Part shown: piece by piece, positions 8,554 through 16,707 of the stretch
How the letters are laid out: each line of letters begins with the position of its first letter
Numbering within the stretch: the stretch's first letter is position 1
Origin: Methylobacterium sp. Leaf108
GTDB lineage: Bacteria > Pseudomonadota > Alphaproteobacteria > Rhizobiales > Beijerinckiaceae
Length of the DNA: 64,000 bases
Direction of reading: 5' to 3'
NCBI RefSeq assembly: GCF_001423265.1
Contig: NZ_LMND01000034.1
Location: 62,001 to 126,000 of the forward strand
Notes under the pieces: generated by a model
The model's database searches: none
What the model saw: the letters and a program-made list of their open reading frames with translations, nothing else
What the model was told of the DNA's origin: nothing
Translations under genes and position numbers: made by a program

Positions 8554-9156
8554 ATGTCCTCCCGCATCTCCGTCCGCCTTCCGCTGGCGCTGGCCCTGAT
8601 CCTGGCCGGAGCCCTCTCGGCACCGGCGCTGTCGCAGCAACCTCCGGCGCCGGCCAAACCGGCCGCCAAGCCCGCCGGAAAGCCTGCCGCGCCGACCCCG
8701 CCCGCGCCCTCGACCCCCGCCGCGCAGACCCCGGCGATCAACCCGAACCACCTCGCCCTGGCACGGGAGGTGATGCTGTCCTCCGGCATCGCCCGCTCGT
8801 TCGATTCGATCATCCCGGCCTTCGGCGAGCAGATTCGCCAGGGAGCCGTCACCCGGCCCGAGCTCGGCAAGGACCTCGACGAGGTTCTGGTCGGCCTCGC
8901 CCCCGAGATGGAGCTGCAGAAGCAGAGCATGATCGACACGGCCGCGCGCATCTACGCCCGCCGCCTGACCGAGGCCGAGCTCACCGAGATCGCGACGTTC
9001 TTCCGCTCGCCCGCCGGCAAGCGCTACGTGGAGACGCAGCCGCAGGTGCTCGACGAGATGGTGCAGGCGATGCAGACCTGGACCCAGGACGTTTCGGAAT
9101 ACGTCATGGTCCGGGTGAGGGCCGAGATGGCCAAGCGCGGCCACCAGCTCCAGTAG
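8554..9156 (+). CDS. DUF2059 domain-containing exported protein
   Basis: A 200-residue secreted protein. The signal peptide is LPLALALILAGALSAPALSQ. A Pro/Ala/Lys-rich linker (about 25-60) resembles a cell-wall-spanning spacer. The C-terminal domain carries the DUF2059 hallmark LTEAELTEIATFFRSPAGKR, with a helical bundle around it. The molecular role is unknown. The start at 8554 has GGAGCG a few bases upstream. The next gene starts 4 bp after the stop, so the two are probably co-transcribed. Confidence 0.85.
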   Translation: MSSRISVRLPLALALILAGALSAPALSQQPPAPAKPAAKPAGKPAAPTPPAPSTPAAQTPAINPNHLALAREVMLSSGIARSFDSIIPAFGEQIRQGAVTRPELGKDLDEVLVGLAPEMELQKQSMIDTAARIYARRLTEAELTEIATFFRSPAGKRYVETQPQVLDEMVQAMQTWTQDVSEYVMVRVRAEMAKRGHQLQ

Positions 9157-9160
9157 CGCC

Positions 9161-10405
9161 ATGGCGCGGACCACCGGAGCGGTCGGGGCCCTTCACGGCC
9201 TCGGCGCGATCGTCCTCGCGGCGGTGCCGCTGGCGATGGTCCTGGCCAATCGGTCGAGCCCTGCCGTCGTCGGGCTCGCCGCCCTCCTGTTCCTCGCCGC
9301 CGGGCTGATCGAAGACCGGCGCGCCGTCGTCGCCGCGGTGGCATCGCCGCTGCGCTCGCCGCCCGGGCTCTGCGCCCTCGCCTTCCTGGCCTGGTGCGGC
9401 CTTTCGTTCGCCTGGAGCCCCCTCCCCGCCCTGTCGCTTCGCAGCGCGAGCGAGTTCCTGCCGACGCTGCTGGCCGCCTACCTCGTGGCCCGCCTGGCGC
9501 CGGGGCGCCTGCCGGCCGGAACGGCGACCCTGGCCGCCGGGATGTTCGGCCTCGCCTGCCTCGTCGTCGTGGCCGATCTCGCCAGCGACCTCGCCCTGCG
9601 CAGGCTGCTCGGCGGGCGGATCGCCTATTTCGTCCACAACCGGCCGGCGATGACGATCCTGCTCGTCGGAATCACCCTGACGGGCCTCCTCCTGGCGCAG
9701 GGGCGGCGATGGTGGGCGCTGGCCGTGGTCGGGCTGGGGCTTACGGCCATCCTGCGCTCGGTGAGCGGCGCGGCCAGCCTCGGGCTCCTGGCGGGGCTCG
9801 CGATGCTGGCGGTGACGCGGCTGGCACCCGCGCGGGTCGCGCTCGGCCTCGCCGGGGCCGGCCTCTGCCTCGCCGTGGCGCTCGCACCGATCGAAGGGGA
9901 GATCCTCCACAGGCTGATGCCCGAGGCGGCCCACGACAGGCTCGTCCAGAGCAGTTCGCGCGCCCGCGTCGCCATCGCCCGCAGTTTCGGGGCGGCGGTG
10001 GCCGCCGACCCCTGGACGGGGGCGGGCTTCGGCACCTCCGCGCGCTTTGCCGACGTGCCGGCGGCGCAAGGCCTCGAGCCGGACCTGCGGGCGATGCTGG
10101 CGGTGGGCCATCCCCACAACAGCTTCCTGCAGGTCTGGGCCGAACTCGGGATCGTCGGTGCCGCGTTGGCGAGCGCCGTCCTCCTCCTGACCCTGCGAGG
10201 GATCGCGGGGCTGCCGCCTCCCGACATGGCGGTGGCCCTCACCCTCGTCGCGGCGGCCAGCGCCATCGCCTTCGTCGAGCACGGGGCGTGGCAGCCGTGG
10301 TGGACGGCCGGGCTCGGCGCGGCGGTCGTATGGCTGCGCGAGACCGGGACCGGTCAGGCCGCCTCGGCCTCGACGCGGTTGCGGCCGGAGTCCTTGGCCC
10401 GGTAG
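9161..10405 (+). CDS. O-antigen ligase family protein (Wzy_C domain)
   Basis: A 414-residue polytopic membrane protein with about 10-12 hydrophobic segments. The Wzy_C region has GAGFGTSARF and then VGHPHNSFLQVWAELGIVGA, the conserved H-N-x-x-L motif of O-antigen ligases and polymerases. The likely role is transfer or polymerisation of surface polysaccharide at the periplasmic face; ligase and polymerase cannot be separated from sequence. The last 52 bases overlap the 3' end of pleD on the other strand, so the two genes converge. Confidence 0.8.
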   Translation: MARTTGAVGALHGLGAIVLAAVPLAMVLANRSSPAVVGLAALLFLAAGLIEDRRAVVAAVASPLRSPPGLCALAFLAWCGLSFAWSPLPALSLRSASEFLPTLLAAYLVARLAPGRLPAGTATLAAGMFGLACLVVVADLASDLALRRLLGGRIAYFVHNRPAMTILLVGITLTGLLLAQGRRWWALAVVGLGLTAILRSVSGAASLGLLAGLAMLAVTRLAPARVALGLAGAGLCLAVALAPIEGEILHRLMPEAAHDRLVQSSSRARVAIARSFGAAVAADPWTGAGFGTSARFADVPAAQGLEPDLRAMLAVGHPHNSFLQVWAELGIVGAALASAVLLLTLRGIAGLPPPDMAVALTLVAAASAIAFVEHGAWQPWWTAGLGAAVVWLRETGTGQAASASTRLRPESLAR

Positions 10406-11727
10406 AGGGCGAGGTCGGCCCGCTTGAGCATGGCGGCGGCGGTGTCGTCCTCGCCCCGGCGGGCGGAGACGCCGATGGAGACCGTGACGGGCACCGTGCG
10501 GGTTCCCTTCTGGACGAGGAAGGGCGTGGCCTCGATCCGCTCGCGGATGCGCTCGGCGATGATGTGGGCGCCGGCGACGTCGGCGTCGGGCAGGATGATC
10601 ACGATCTCCTCGCCGCCGTAGCGCGCCACGATGTCGATCCCGCGGGTATGGGTGCGGACGCGCTCGGCGAAGGCCCGCAGCACCTCGTCGCCGGCATCGT
10701 GACCGTAGGTGTCGTTGATGGTCTTGAAGCGGTCGATGTCGAGCAGCAGCGCCGAGACCGGCCGCTGTCGCAGCCGCGCCTCCTCGAACAGGCCGCCGAG
10801 GTGGCTGTCGAGGTAGCGCCGGTTGTGCAGGCCGGTGAGGCCGTCGGTGATGGCGAGCTCCATCGAGGCGTTGACCGCCCCGCGAAGCACCTCGGAGAAC
10901 CGGCGGCGGCGGACCTGCGTGCGCACCCGCGCCACGAGTTCGTTCCGGTCGACGGGGCGCATCAGGTAGTCGTGGACGCCGAATTCGAGGCCGCGCACCA
11001 CCCTGGCGCGGTCGTGCTCCTCGGCGATCATGATGACGGGCATGGTGCGGGTGCGGTCGAGGGAGCGCAATTGGCTGCACAGGCGCAGGCCGTCGAAGCC
11101 CGCGAGGTCGAGGCTGACCAGGGCGACCTCGAAGGCGCCCTCGGCGGCCAGGACCATGGCCCGGTGCGGATCGGGCTCGACGGTGACCGTGTGCTGCTGG
11201 GCCAGCGCCGCCGCCAGTCGCTCGGACGAGCGTGGGCGGTCGTCCACGAGGAGGATCTGGGCGTCCTGGCCCGTCTCGGCGGTGGCGAGCGCGATGGCGT
11301 CGCCCATGCCCATGGCGCGCGAGGCCAGGGCCCGGCTGCGCAATTCGTCGGTGACGGCCTTGAGACGCACCAGGCTGCGCACCCGGGTGAACAGCGCGGT
11401 GTCGTCGATGGGCTTGGTCAGGAAATCGTCGGCCCCGGCGTCGAGGCCGCGCAGGCGGTCAGAGGGCTGGTCGAGGGCGGTGACCATCACGATGGGCAGG
11501 TGTGCCGTCACCGGGTTGTTCTTGAGGTGCCGGCAGACCTCGAACCCATCCATGCCCGGCATCATCACGTCGAGCAGGACGAGGTCGCACAGGCCCTTCT
11601 CGCAGATGGCGATGGCATCCGGCCCGTTCATGGCCGCGATGACGTCGAAATACTCCAACGCCAGCTTGGTCTCGAGCAACTTCACGTTGGGGAAGAGGTC
11701 GTCGACGATCAGGACCCGTGCGGACAT
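10354..11727 (-). CDS. pleD: PleD-type response regulator diguanylate cyclase
   Basis: A 457-residue enzyme making cyclic di-GMP under two-component control. REC1 (1-120) has the acidic pocket DD at 9-10 and phospho-acceptor Asp53 in LVLLDVMMPGMDG. REC2 (about 155-270) has Ser at the equivalent position (VALVSLDLAG), so it is an adaptor rather than a receiver. The GGDEF domain (about 290-455) has the active site ARYGGEEIVIIL and an upstream RGID matching the RxxD product-inhibition site five residues before GGEE. Order and domains match Caulobacter PleD. It lies downstream of divK on the same strand, 118 bp away, as in other alphaproteobacteria. Confidence 0.95.
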   Translation of the reverse strand: MSARVLIVDDLFPNVKLLETKLALEYFDVIAAMNGPDAIAICEKGLCDLVLLDVMMPGMDGFEVCRHLKNNPVTAHLPIVMVTALDQPSDRLRGLDAGADDFLTKPIDDTALFTRVRSLVRLKAVTDELRSRALASRAMGMGDAIALATAETGQDAQILLVDDRPRSSERLAAALAQQHTVTVEPDPHRAMVLAAEGAFEVALVSLDLAGFDGLRLCSQLRSLDRTRTMPVIMIAEEHDRARVVRGLEFGVHDYLMRPVDRNELVARVRTQVRRRRFSEVLRGAVNASMELAITDGLTGLHNRRYLDSHLGGLFEEARLRQRPVSALLLDIDRFKTINDTYGHDAGDEVLRAFAERVRTHTRGIDIVARYGGEEIVIILPDADVAGAHIIAERIRERIEATPFLVQKGTRTVPVTVSIGVSARRGEDDTAAAMLKRADLALYRAKDSGRNRVEAEAA

Positions 11728-11845
11728 CGTTCCTCATCGCTCCTTGTGGACCACGCGGCGGCCGGTGGGGGTACCCCTCGACGGCGCCGGCGCGATCGTC
11801 TTCAACGGGTGGGGCTCGGCGCCGCCCGTCCAGCCTTCGTCCCGT

Positions 11846-12226
11846 TCAGGCGGGTCGCTCGTCGCCAAGGTACAGGCGAACCGTTGAAAGAAACTTTGCG
11901 ACCGAGATGGGCTTGGAGAGATAGGCCTCGCAACCGCCTTCACGAATGCGTTCTTCGTCGCCCTTCATGGCGAAGGCGGTGATGGCGATGACGGGGATGC
12001 CCTTGAGGTCGTCGTCTTCCTTGAGCCACTTCGTCACCTCGAGGCCGGAGACCTCGGGCAGCTGGATGTCCATGAGGATCAGGTCGGGGCGATGGGTGCG
12101 GGCGAGGTCGATCGCCTCGATGCCGTTGGCGGTCTTGAGGGTCGCGTAGCCATGGGCTTCCAACAGGTCGTTGAAGAGCTTCATGTTCAGTTCGTTGTCT
12201 TCGACGATGAGCACGGTTTTCTTCAT
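11846..12226 (-). CDS. divK: Single-domain cell-cycle response regulator DivK
   Basis: A 126-residue stand-alone receiver. Phospho-acceptor Asp53 sits in LILMDIQLPEVSGLEVTKWL, with acidic pocket E9-D10 and conserved Lys in YLSKPISV. Length and sequence match DivK, which in Caulobacter links PleC/DivJ to the CckA-CtrA pathway. It lies directly upstream of pleD, the conserved order. A CtrA-like box lies 53-67 bp before the start codon, consistent with the known CtrA control of divK in Caulobacter. Confidence 0.96.
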   Translation of the reverse strand: MKKTVLIVEDNELNMKLFNDLLEAHGYATLKTANGIEAIDLARTHRPDLILMDIQLPEVSGLEVTKWLKEDDDLKGIPVIAITAFAMKGDEERIREGGCEAYLSKPISVAKFLSTVRLYLGDERPA

Positions 12227-12278
12227 GGCCTGTCATTCCCGGCTAGTCCGCGGCTCATTTTGAAGACGCCAGCCCCGT

Positions 12279-12293
12279 TTCAACCAGACTTAA
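12279..12293 (-). promoter_or_regulatory. CtrA-type box upstream of divK
   Basis: On the minus strand the sequence reads TTAA-GTCTGGT-TGAA, one mismatch from the CtrA consensus TTAA-N7-TTAA. It lies in the 74-bp gap between divK and the divergent DUF3572 gene, so it could act on either. Known divK regulation favours divK. Confidence 0.55.
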
Positions 12294-12300
12294 CCGGTAC

Positions 12301-12606
12301 ATGTTGATGAAACGCAAATCCGATCAAGGGCCTGATTCGGCCGAACGCCTCGCCCTGGCGGTCCTCGGCTGGATCGCCGGCGACGAAGACCGGCTTTTTC
12401 CCTTCCTGGCCCTCACCGGCATGACGCCGGACACCCTGCGCGCGAGTGCGGCAGAGCCGGGCTTTCTGGCCGGCGTCCTCGATTTCGTCATGGGCGACGA
12501 AGCGGTGCTGATGGCCTGCGCCGCCAGCCTCGAGGTACCGCCCGAACGCATCGCCGCGGCATGGCGGCGGTTGGGCCCGAGCGAACCGGACGACGGTTTC
12601 GCGTGA
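12301..12606 (+). CDS. DUF3572 domain-containing protein
   Basis: A 101-residue cytoplasmic protein matching the alphaproteobacterial DUF3572 pattern: AERLALAVLGWIAGDEDRLF, then FLALTGMTPDTLR and FLAGVLDFVMGDEAVLMACA. Predicted all-helical; biochemical role unknown. It lies 13 bp upstream of dinB in the same direction and is divergent from divK. A second ATG at 12307 is equally possible. Confidence 0.85.
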   Translation: MLMKRKSDQGPDSAERLALAVLGWIAGDEDRLFPFLALTGMTPDTLRASAAEPGFLAGVLDFVMGDEAVLMACAASLEVPPERIAAAWRRLGPSEPDDGFA

Positions 12607-12619
12607 CGGGGGAGGCGCA

Positions 12620-13942
12620 GTGGCGGACGCGGCGACCGCCGCGGTGACGGCCCGCGACGCCGTCTGCCGCGATTGCAGCGCTCGCCAGGACGAAGGGTCC
12701 GTCCGCTGCCGGGCCTGCGGTTCGCCGCGCCTGCTCGCGCACCCCGAACGCGACATCCTCGCCATCGCGCATGTGGATTGCGACGCGTTCTACGCGGCGG
12801 TGGAGAAGCGCGACGATCCGGCGTTGCGCGACCGCCCGCTGATCATCGGCGGCGGCCGGCGCGGGGTGGTCGCCACCGCCTGCTACCTCGCCAGGGTCTC
12901 GGGCGTCCATTCGGCGATGCCGATGTTCGCCGCCCTGAAGGCATGCCCCGATGCGGTGGTGCTGCGCCCGGACATGGCCAAATACGCCCGGGTCGGCCGC
13001 GAGGTCCGCCAGATGATGCGCGACCTCACCCCGATGGTGGAACCGCTCTCCATCGACGAGGCCTTCCTCGACCTCTCCGGCACCGAGCGCCTGCACGGGA
13101 CGAGCCCGGCGCTCACCCTGGTCCGCTTCGCACGGCGCGTGGAGACCGAGATCGGCATCAGCGTCTCGGTGGGCCTCTCCGACACCAAGTTCCTGGCCAA
13201 GATCGCCTCAGACCTCGACAAGCCGCGTGGCTTCTCGATCCTCGGCCGGGGCGAAGCACAGGCTTTCCTGGCCGGGCGCCCCGTCTCGATCCTGCCGGGG
13301 ATCGGCCCGGCCGGGCAGGCCCGTCTCTCCGGGCTCGGCATCCGCAAGATCGCCGACCTGACCCGCATCGATCCCGAACGCCTGCACGCGGCCCTGGGAC
13401 GGGAGGCCGGCCGGCTGCGGGCATTGGCGCGGGGCGAGGACGATCGCCCGGTGCGGCCGTGGCGCGAGACCAAGAGCGTGTCGGCGGAGACCACCCTGGC
13501 CGACGACCTCGGCACCTTCGAGGCCCTGCGGCCGATCCTGTGGCGGCAATGCGAAAAGGTGTCCGAACGTCTCAAGCGCGCCGACCTCGCGGCGGCCACC
13601 GTCACCCTGAAGCTCAAGGATTCGGGATTTCGCCTTCGCACCCGCGCCCGCGGCCTGGCGCCGACGCAGCTCGCCGCCAGGCTCTACCCGGTGGCGGAAG
13701 CCCTCCTGCGCGAGGCCTGCGACGGCACGCCCTACCGGCTGATCGGCATCGGCGCCGGCGACCTCTCCGAGGGGACGACCGCCGACCGGGCCGATCTCCT
13801 CGACGGCGACCTCGGTCGCATCGCCAAACGCGAATCCGCCCTCGACAGCCTGCGGCTGCGGTTCGGCGAGGCCAGCATCCAGCGCGGGCTCGGTTTCAGC
13901 GGGACGGTACGCGACCCCAAGGCACCCCGCGGCGGCCGATAG
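12620..13942 (+). CDS. dinB: DNA polymerase IV (Y family) with N-terminal zinc ribbon
   Basis: A 440-residue translesion polymerase. The N-terminus has two Cys pairs (CRDC and CRAC) forming a zinc ribbon, then the catalytic palm begins with IAHVDCDAFYAAVEK, containing a metal-binding Asp. The second metal motif is LSIDEAFLDLSG. A thumb with helix-hairpin-helix segments (ILPGIGPAGQARLSGLGIRK) and a little-finger domain follow. The zinc ribbon is common in Hyphomicrobiales DinB. It starts at GTG 12620 with GGGGGAGG upstream. No GTTC-N7-GTTC LexA box was seen before it. Confidence 0.93.
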   Translation: MADAATAAVTARDAVCRDCSARQDEGSVRCRACGSPRLLAHPERDILAIAHVDCDAFYAAVEKRDDPALRDRPLIIGGGRRGVVATACYLARVSGVHSAMPMFAALKACPDAVVLRPDMAKYARVGREVRQMMRDLTPMVEPLSIDEAFLDLSGTERLHGTSPALTLVRFARRVETEIGISVSVGLSDTKFLAKIASDLDKPRGFSILGRGEAQAFLAGRPVSILPGIGPAGQARLSGLGIRKIADLTRIDPERLHAALGREAGRLRALARGEDDRPVRPWRETKSVSAETTLADDLGTFEALRPILWRQCEKVSERLKRADLAAATVTLKLKDSGFRLRTRARGLAPTQLAARLYPVAEALLREACDGTPYRLIGIGAGDLSEGTTADRADLLDGDLGRIAKRESALDSLRLRFGEASIQRGLGFSGTVRDPKAPRGGR

Positions 13943-13978
13943 GACCAGCGACGAGGGGCTCGCCCGGGGGAGCGTCGA

Positions 13979-14851
13979 TCAGGGCGCGCACTCCTTCGCC
14001 GTCTCCGCCGCGCCGGCCTTTGTCGGCGGGGTGAGGTCGAGGCGGGTCAGATCGCCGAGGATGGCGAAGCTGCCGTAGTCGAGCTTCAAGGCGCCGCTGA
14101 CGCCGTTGTCGTAGAGGTCGAAGGTGAGCACGTAGATCGGGGTGCGTTCGCCGTCGCCCTGCGTGTAGTAGCTCAAGGTGACAGGCCAGCGCGGCATCGT
14201 GGTCATCTCGCCCTCGCGCAGGGGCTTGTCGCGCTCGCCCTTGTCGCGCTCGTCCTTGGGCGCACCCTCGACCTTGCGTCCGATCACCGCCAGGGTGTCG
14301 TAGACCTTGCGGCCGTCGTCGGAGCCGTCGAACACCTTCACCGACAGGGTGCTCTCCCCCGCCCTCCCGGCCTCGATCAGCCGGCGCATGTGGATGCTCG
14401 GAAACAGCACCGGGCCGCTGGCCTGGAACTGGTCGCGCTTGGGCTCCTTGAGCTTGACCTTGATGGTCTCGGCCCCGCTCTCGGCGGTCCCATCCACCGC
14501 CTGGGACGGCGCCTCGTTGAGGAGGGTGGCGGTCTTGAAGCGGAAGTTGCGACCATCCCCGCTCTCGAACGTCGTGTTGCGCAGGTCGGACGTCCGGCTC
14601 CCGCTCTCCCCGCTCTGGAGCTGCGTCACCTGGCGGGTCTGCATCGTGTAGCCCTTGCAGGCGTCGCCGCCGAAATCGAGGACGATGCGACCGCGCGCAC
14701 TCTCCACCGAACGGCTGGCGCTGCTCTCGGCCAGGGACAGTTCGTACACCGCGCGGTGCCCGGCGAGGCGGATCGGCTCCGCCGCCTGCGCAGCCCCCGC
14801 CGCCACGACGAGGCCCGCCGCCATTCCTCCCAACCGCCGTGACGACCGCAT
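13979..14851 (-). CDS. eipB: EipB-family (DUF1849) periplasmic envelope-integrity protein
   Basis: A 290-residue secreted protein. The signal peptide is GGMAAGLVVAAGAAQAAEP. The mature domain begins with IRLAGHRAVYELSLAESS and contains GRIVLDFGGDACKGYTMQTR, the EipB/DUF1849 pattern; a second conserved Cys near the C-terminus (KECAP) could form the disulfide described for EipB. In Brucella EipB supports envelope integrity. The start at 14851 gives a canonical signal peptide. It converges on dinB. Confidence 0.82.
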   Translation of the reverse strand: MRSSRRLGGMAAGLVVAAGAAQAAEPIRLAGHRAVYELSLAESSASRSVESARGRIVLDFGGDACKGYTMQTRQVTQLQSGESGSRTSDLRNTTFESGDGRNFRFKTATLLNEAPSQAVDGTAESGAETIKVKLKEPKRDQFQASGPVLFPSIHMRRLIEAGRAGESTLSVKVFDGSDDGRKVYDTLAVIGRKVEGAPKDERDKGERDKPLREGEMTTMPRWPVTLSYYTQGDGERTPIYVLTFDLYDNGVSGALKLDYGSFAILGDLTRLDLTPPTKAGAAETAKECAP

Positions 14852-15372
14852 GGTGTCTCCCTGTTCGAACGCGAGCCGACCAAAACCCGTCCGGTCGCAC
14901 CGCCCACACATAGTCACGCCGGCTTAGGCGACAATGCGGGCTCGGAGTGGTCGGACCGCGACGTGCCGTGGGAACCCCTCGGCGATGGTGAGGCGCCATC
15001 GGCAGTGGCAGGAACCTCATTGCAGTGGCAGGGGCCCATCGGCAGTGGCGGGAACCCATTGGCAGTGGAAAGCCGCAGGACGTGCATGGTCTCCCTTGCA
15101 TACGGCTCGACGCCTCCTGTACGGTCGCGCTGATTGACGATGCATCCGGCGCGACGGTCAATACACGACGGTTCGACGACGACCGGAGCGCGCGTCGTGA
15201 TGGGTTTGCCGTCGGCGAAACCAGCGTTCCCGTGGAAGGCGTGCGGTTCTTTTCAATACACCGTGTCATGACGACATCGTGAAACGGCCTTTTCGACTGG
15301 GTCGTTACGAAGATGGCGGGTGCGGGTGTTGCGTCGTGACGGGGCGATGATCGAATGTCTGAGGGGGCGATG
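14852..15372. other. Intergenic region between eipB and gcrA with repeat array
   Basis: About 520 bp with divergent genes on both sides. No convincing coding frame. It contains the degenerate 20-bp tandem repeat at 14961-15070. The 300 bp nearest gcrA is less GC-rich than the surroundings and presumably holds the gcrA promoter, but I could not place a clear -35/-10 or CtrA site. Confidence 0.6.
14961..15070 (+). repeat. Decaying 20-bp tandem repeat
   Basis: Strict 20-base periodicity is seen at 15001, 15021, 15041 and 15061 (each beginning with GGCAGTGG or TGCAGTGG). The unit is close to GGCAGTGGCGGGAACCCATT. The preceding two 20-mers (14961 and 14981) are more diverged but keep GTGGGAACCCCTC and GGCGATGGT. 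About 5.5 units in all, with increasing decay to the left. Confidence 0.8.
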
Positions 15373-15903
15373 ATGGACACAGTCCCGGGCTGGACGGATG
15401 AACGCGTCGCGCTGTTGCGCCGCCTCTGGGAAGAGGGTCTGAGCGCGAGCCAAATCGCGACGCAACTGACCGGCGTGACCCGCAACGCCGTGATCGGGAA
15501 GGTCCACCGCCTGGGGCTTTCGGGACGCGTGAAGAGCGCCGACACCGCGATCGCGGGGCGCAAGAAGGCGACCCGCGAGGCGGAGGTCGAGATCATCGTC
15601 GAGGAGGCGACGCTCCCGCCGCCGGTGGAACCGATCGTCGTCGAGGCGGTCGTCGCTGCCGCCACGCTCGACGTCGCGCTGCCCGCCGATCCCGTCACCC
15701 TGGCGGTCTCGCGGCGGGTGACGATCATGGACCTGCGGGAAGCGATGTGCCGCTGGCCGATGGGGGACCCGACCTCGACGGACTTCTACTATTGCGGCGA
15801 CCGGGCGATCACCGGCCTGCCCTATTGCACCCATCACGCCGAGATCGCCTATCAGCCGGCGACCGAGCGCAAACGCGACCGCCGGGCCGGCGGATTCCGC
15901 TGA
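15373..15903 (+). CDS. gcrA: GcrA-family cell-cycle transcriptional regulator
   Basis: A 176-residue regulator from this start. The N-terminal helix-turn-helix has WTDERVALLRRLWEEGLSAS and GVTRNAVIGKVHRLGLSGR, the GcrA signature. The C-terminal part, with CRWPMG and a C/H-rich FYYCGDRAITGLPYCTHH, is the region that in Caulobacter contacts sigma-70. GcrA activates genes at CcrM-methylated GANTC promoters. Start 15373 (MDTVPGWTDERV) has GAGGGGG about 5 bases upstream; in-frame ATGs at 15355 and 15370 are alternatives. It converges on phoB. Confidence 0.93.
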   Translation: MDTVPGWTDERVALLRRLWEEGLSASQIATQLTGVTRNAVIGKVHRLGLSGRVKSADTAIAGRKKATREAEVEIIVEEATLPPPVEPIVVEAVVAAATLDVALPADPVTLAVSRRVTIMDLREAMCRWPMGDPTSTDFYYCGDRAITGLPYCTHHAEIAYQPATERKRDRRAGGFR

Positions 15904-15973
15904 TCCCTCACGGCCGGCTCGCGGCCGGGCGGCGGATGTCGCGGTCGGGACGGCGATACCGCGCGTGGCGGCC

Positions 15974-16675
15974 TCACGCGTCGACGGCGAAGGTCTCGTC
16001 GAACGAATAGCCTGAGCCGCGAACGGTGCGGATGGGATCGGACTGGGTCGTGCGGTTGATGGCCTTGCGCAGGCGGCCGACGTGGACGTCGACGGTGCGC
16101 TCGTCGATGTAGACGTCGTGACCCCAGACGCCGTCCAGGAGCTGTTCGCGCGAGAACACCCGGCCGGGGCTCTGCATCAGGAATTCGAGCAGCTTGAACT
16201 CGGTGGGCCCGAGGTGGATCTCGCGGCCCTGACGGCGGATGCGGTGGCTGACCCGGTCGAGCTCGATGTCGCCGGCGATGAGCAGGCTCGCCACATGCGC
16301 CGGCTTGGCGCGCCGCAGCAGCGCCCGCACCCGCGCCAGCAGTTCGGGCACCGAGAACGGCTTGACAATATAATCGTCCGCCCCCGTGCCGAGACCGCGG
16401 ATCCGGTCGCCCTCCTCGCCGCGGGCCGTGAGCATGATGACGGGCAGGGTCTCGCTCTCGCGGCGCGCACGGATGCGGCGGCAGAGCTCGATCCCCGACA
16501 GGCCGGGCAGCATCCAGTCGAGCAGCACCAGGTCGGGAAGCTGTTCCTGCAGGCGCAGGTCCGCCTCGTCGCCGCGGGCGGCCGCGTCGACGGTGAACCC
16601 CTCCGCCTCGAGGTTGTAGCGGAGGAGGAGGGTAAGGGCCTCCTCGTCCTCGACGATCAGGATACGCGTACTCAT
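15974..16675 (-). CDS. phoB: Phosphate regulon response regulator PhoB
   Basis: A 233-residue OmpR-family regulator. The receiver has phospho-acceptor Asp53 in LVLLDWMLPGLSG and Lys in YIVKPFSVPEL. The C-terminal winged helix contains GPTEFKLLEFLMQSPGRVFS and DVHVGRLRKAIN. It is the last gene of pstSCAB-phoU-phoB and would bind the Pho box before pstS. Its sensor kinase phoR is not in this window. Confidence 0.96.
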   Translation of the reverse strand: MSTRILIVEDEEALTLLLRYNLEAEGFTVDAAARGDEADLRLQEQLPDLVLLDWMLPGLSGIELCRRIRARRESETLPVIMLTARGEEGDRIRGLGTGADDYIVKPFSVPELLARVRALLRRAKPAHVASLLIAGDIELDRVSHRIRRQGREIHLGPTEFKLLEFLMQSPGRVFSREQLLDGVWGHDVYIDERTVDVHVGRLRKAINRTTQSDPIRTVRGSGYSFDETFAVDA

Positions 16676-16707
16676 GGGCTTTGTCTGGGATGTCCCTGCC
16701 GGGGGCT

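Noticed and set aside
15904..15973. GGCCGGCTCGCGGCC hairpin between gcrA and phoB as a terminator
   Set aside because: Short 5-bp stem with no T tract on either strand.
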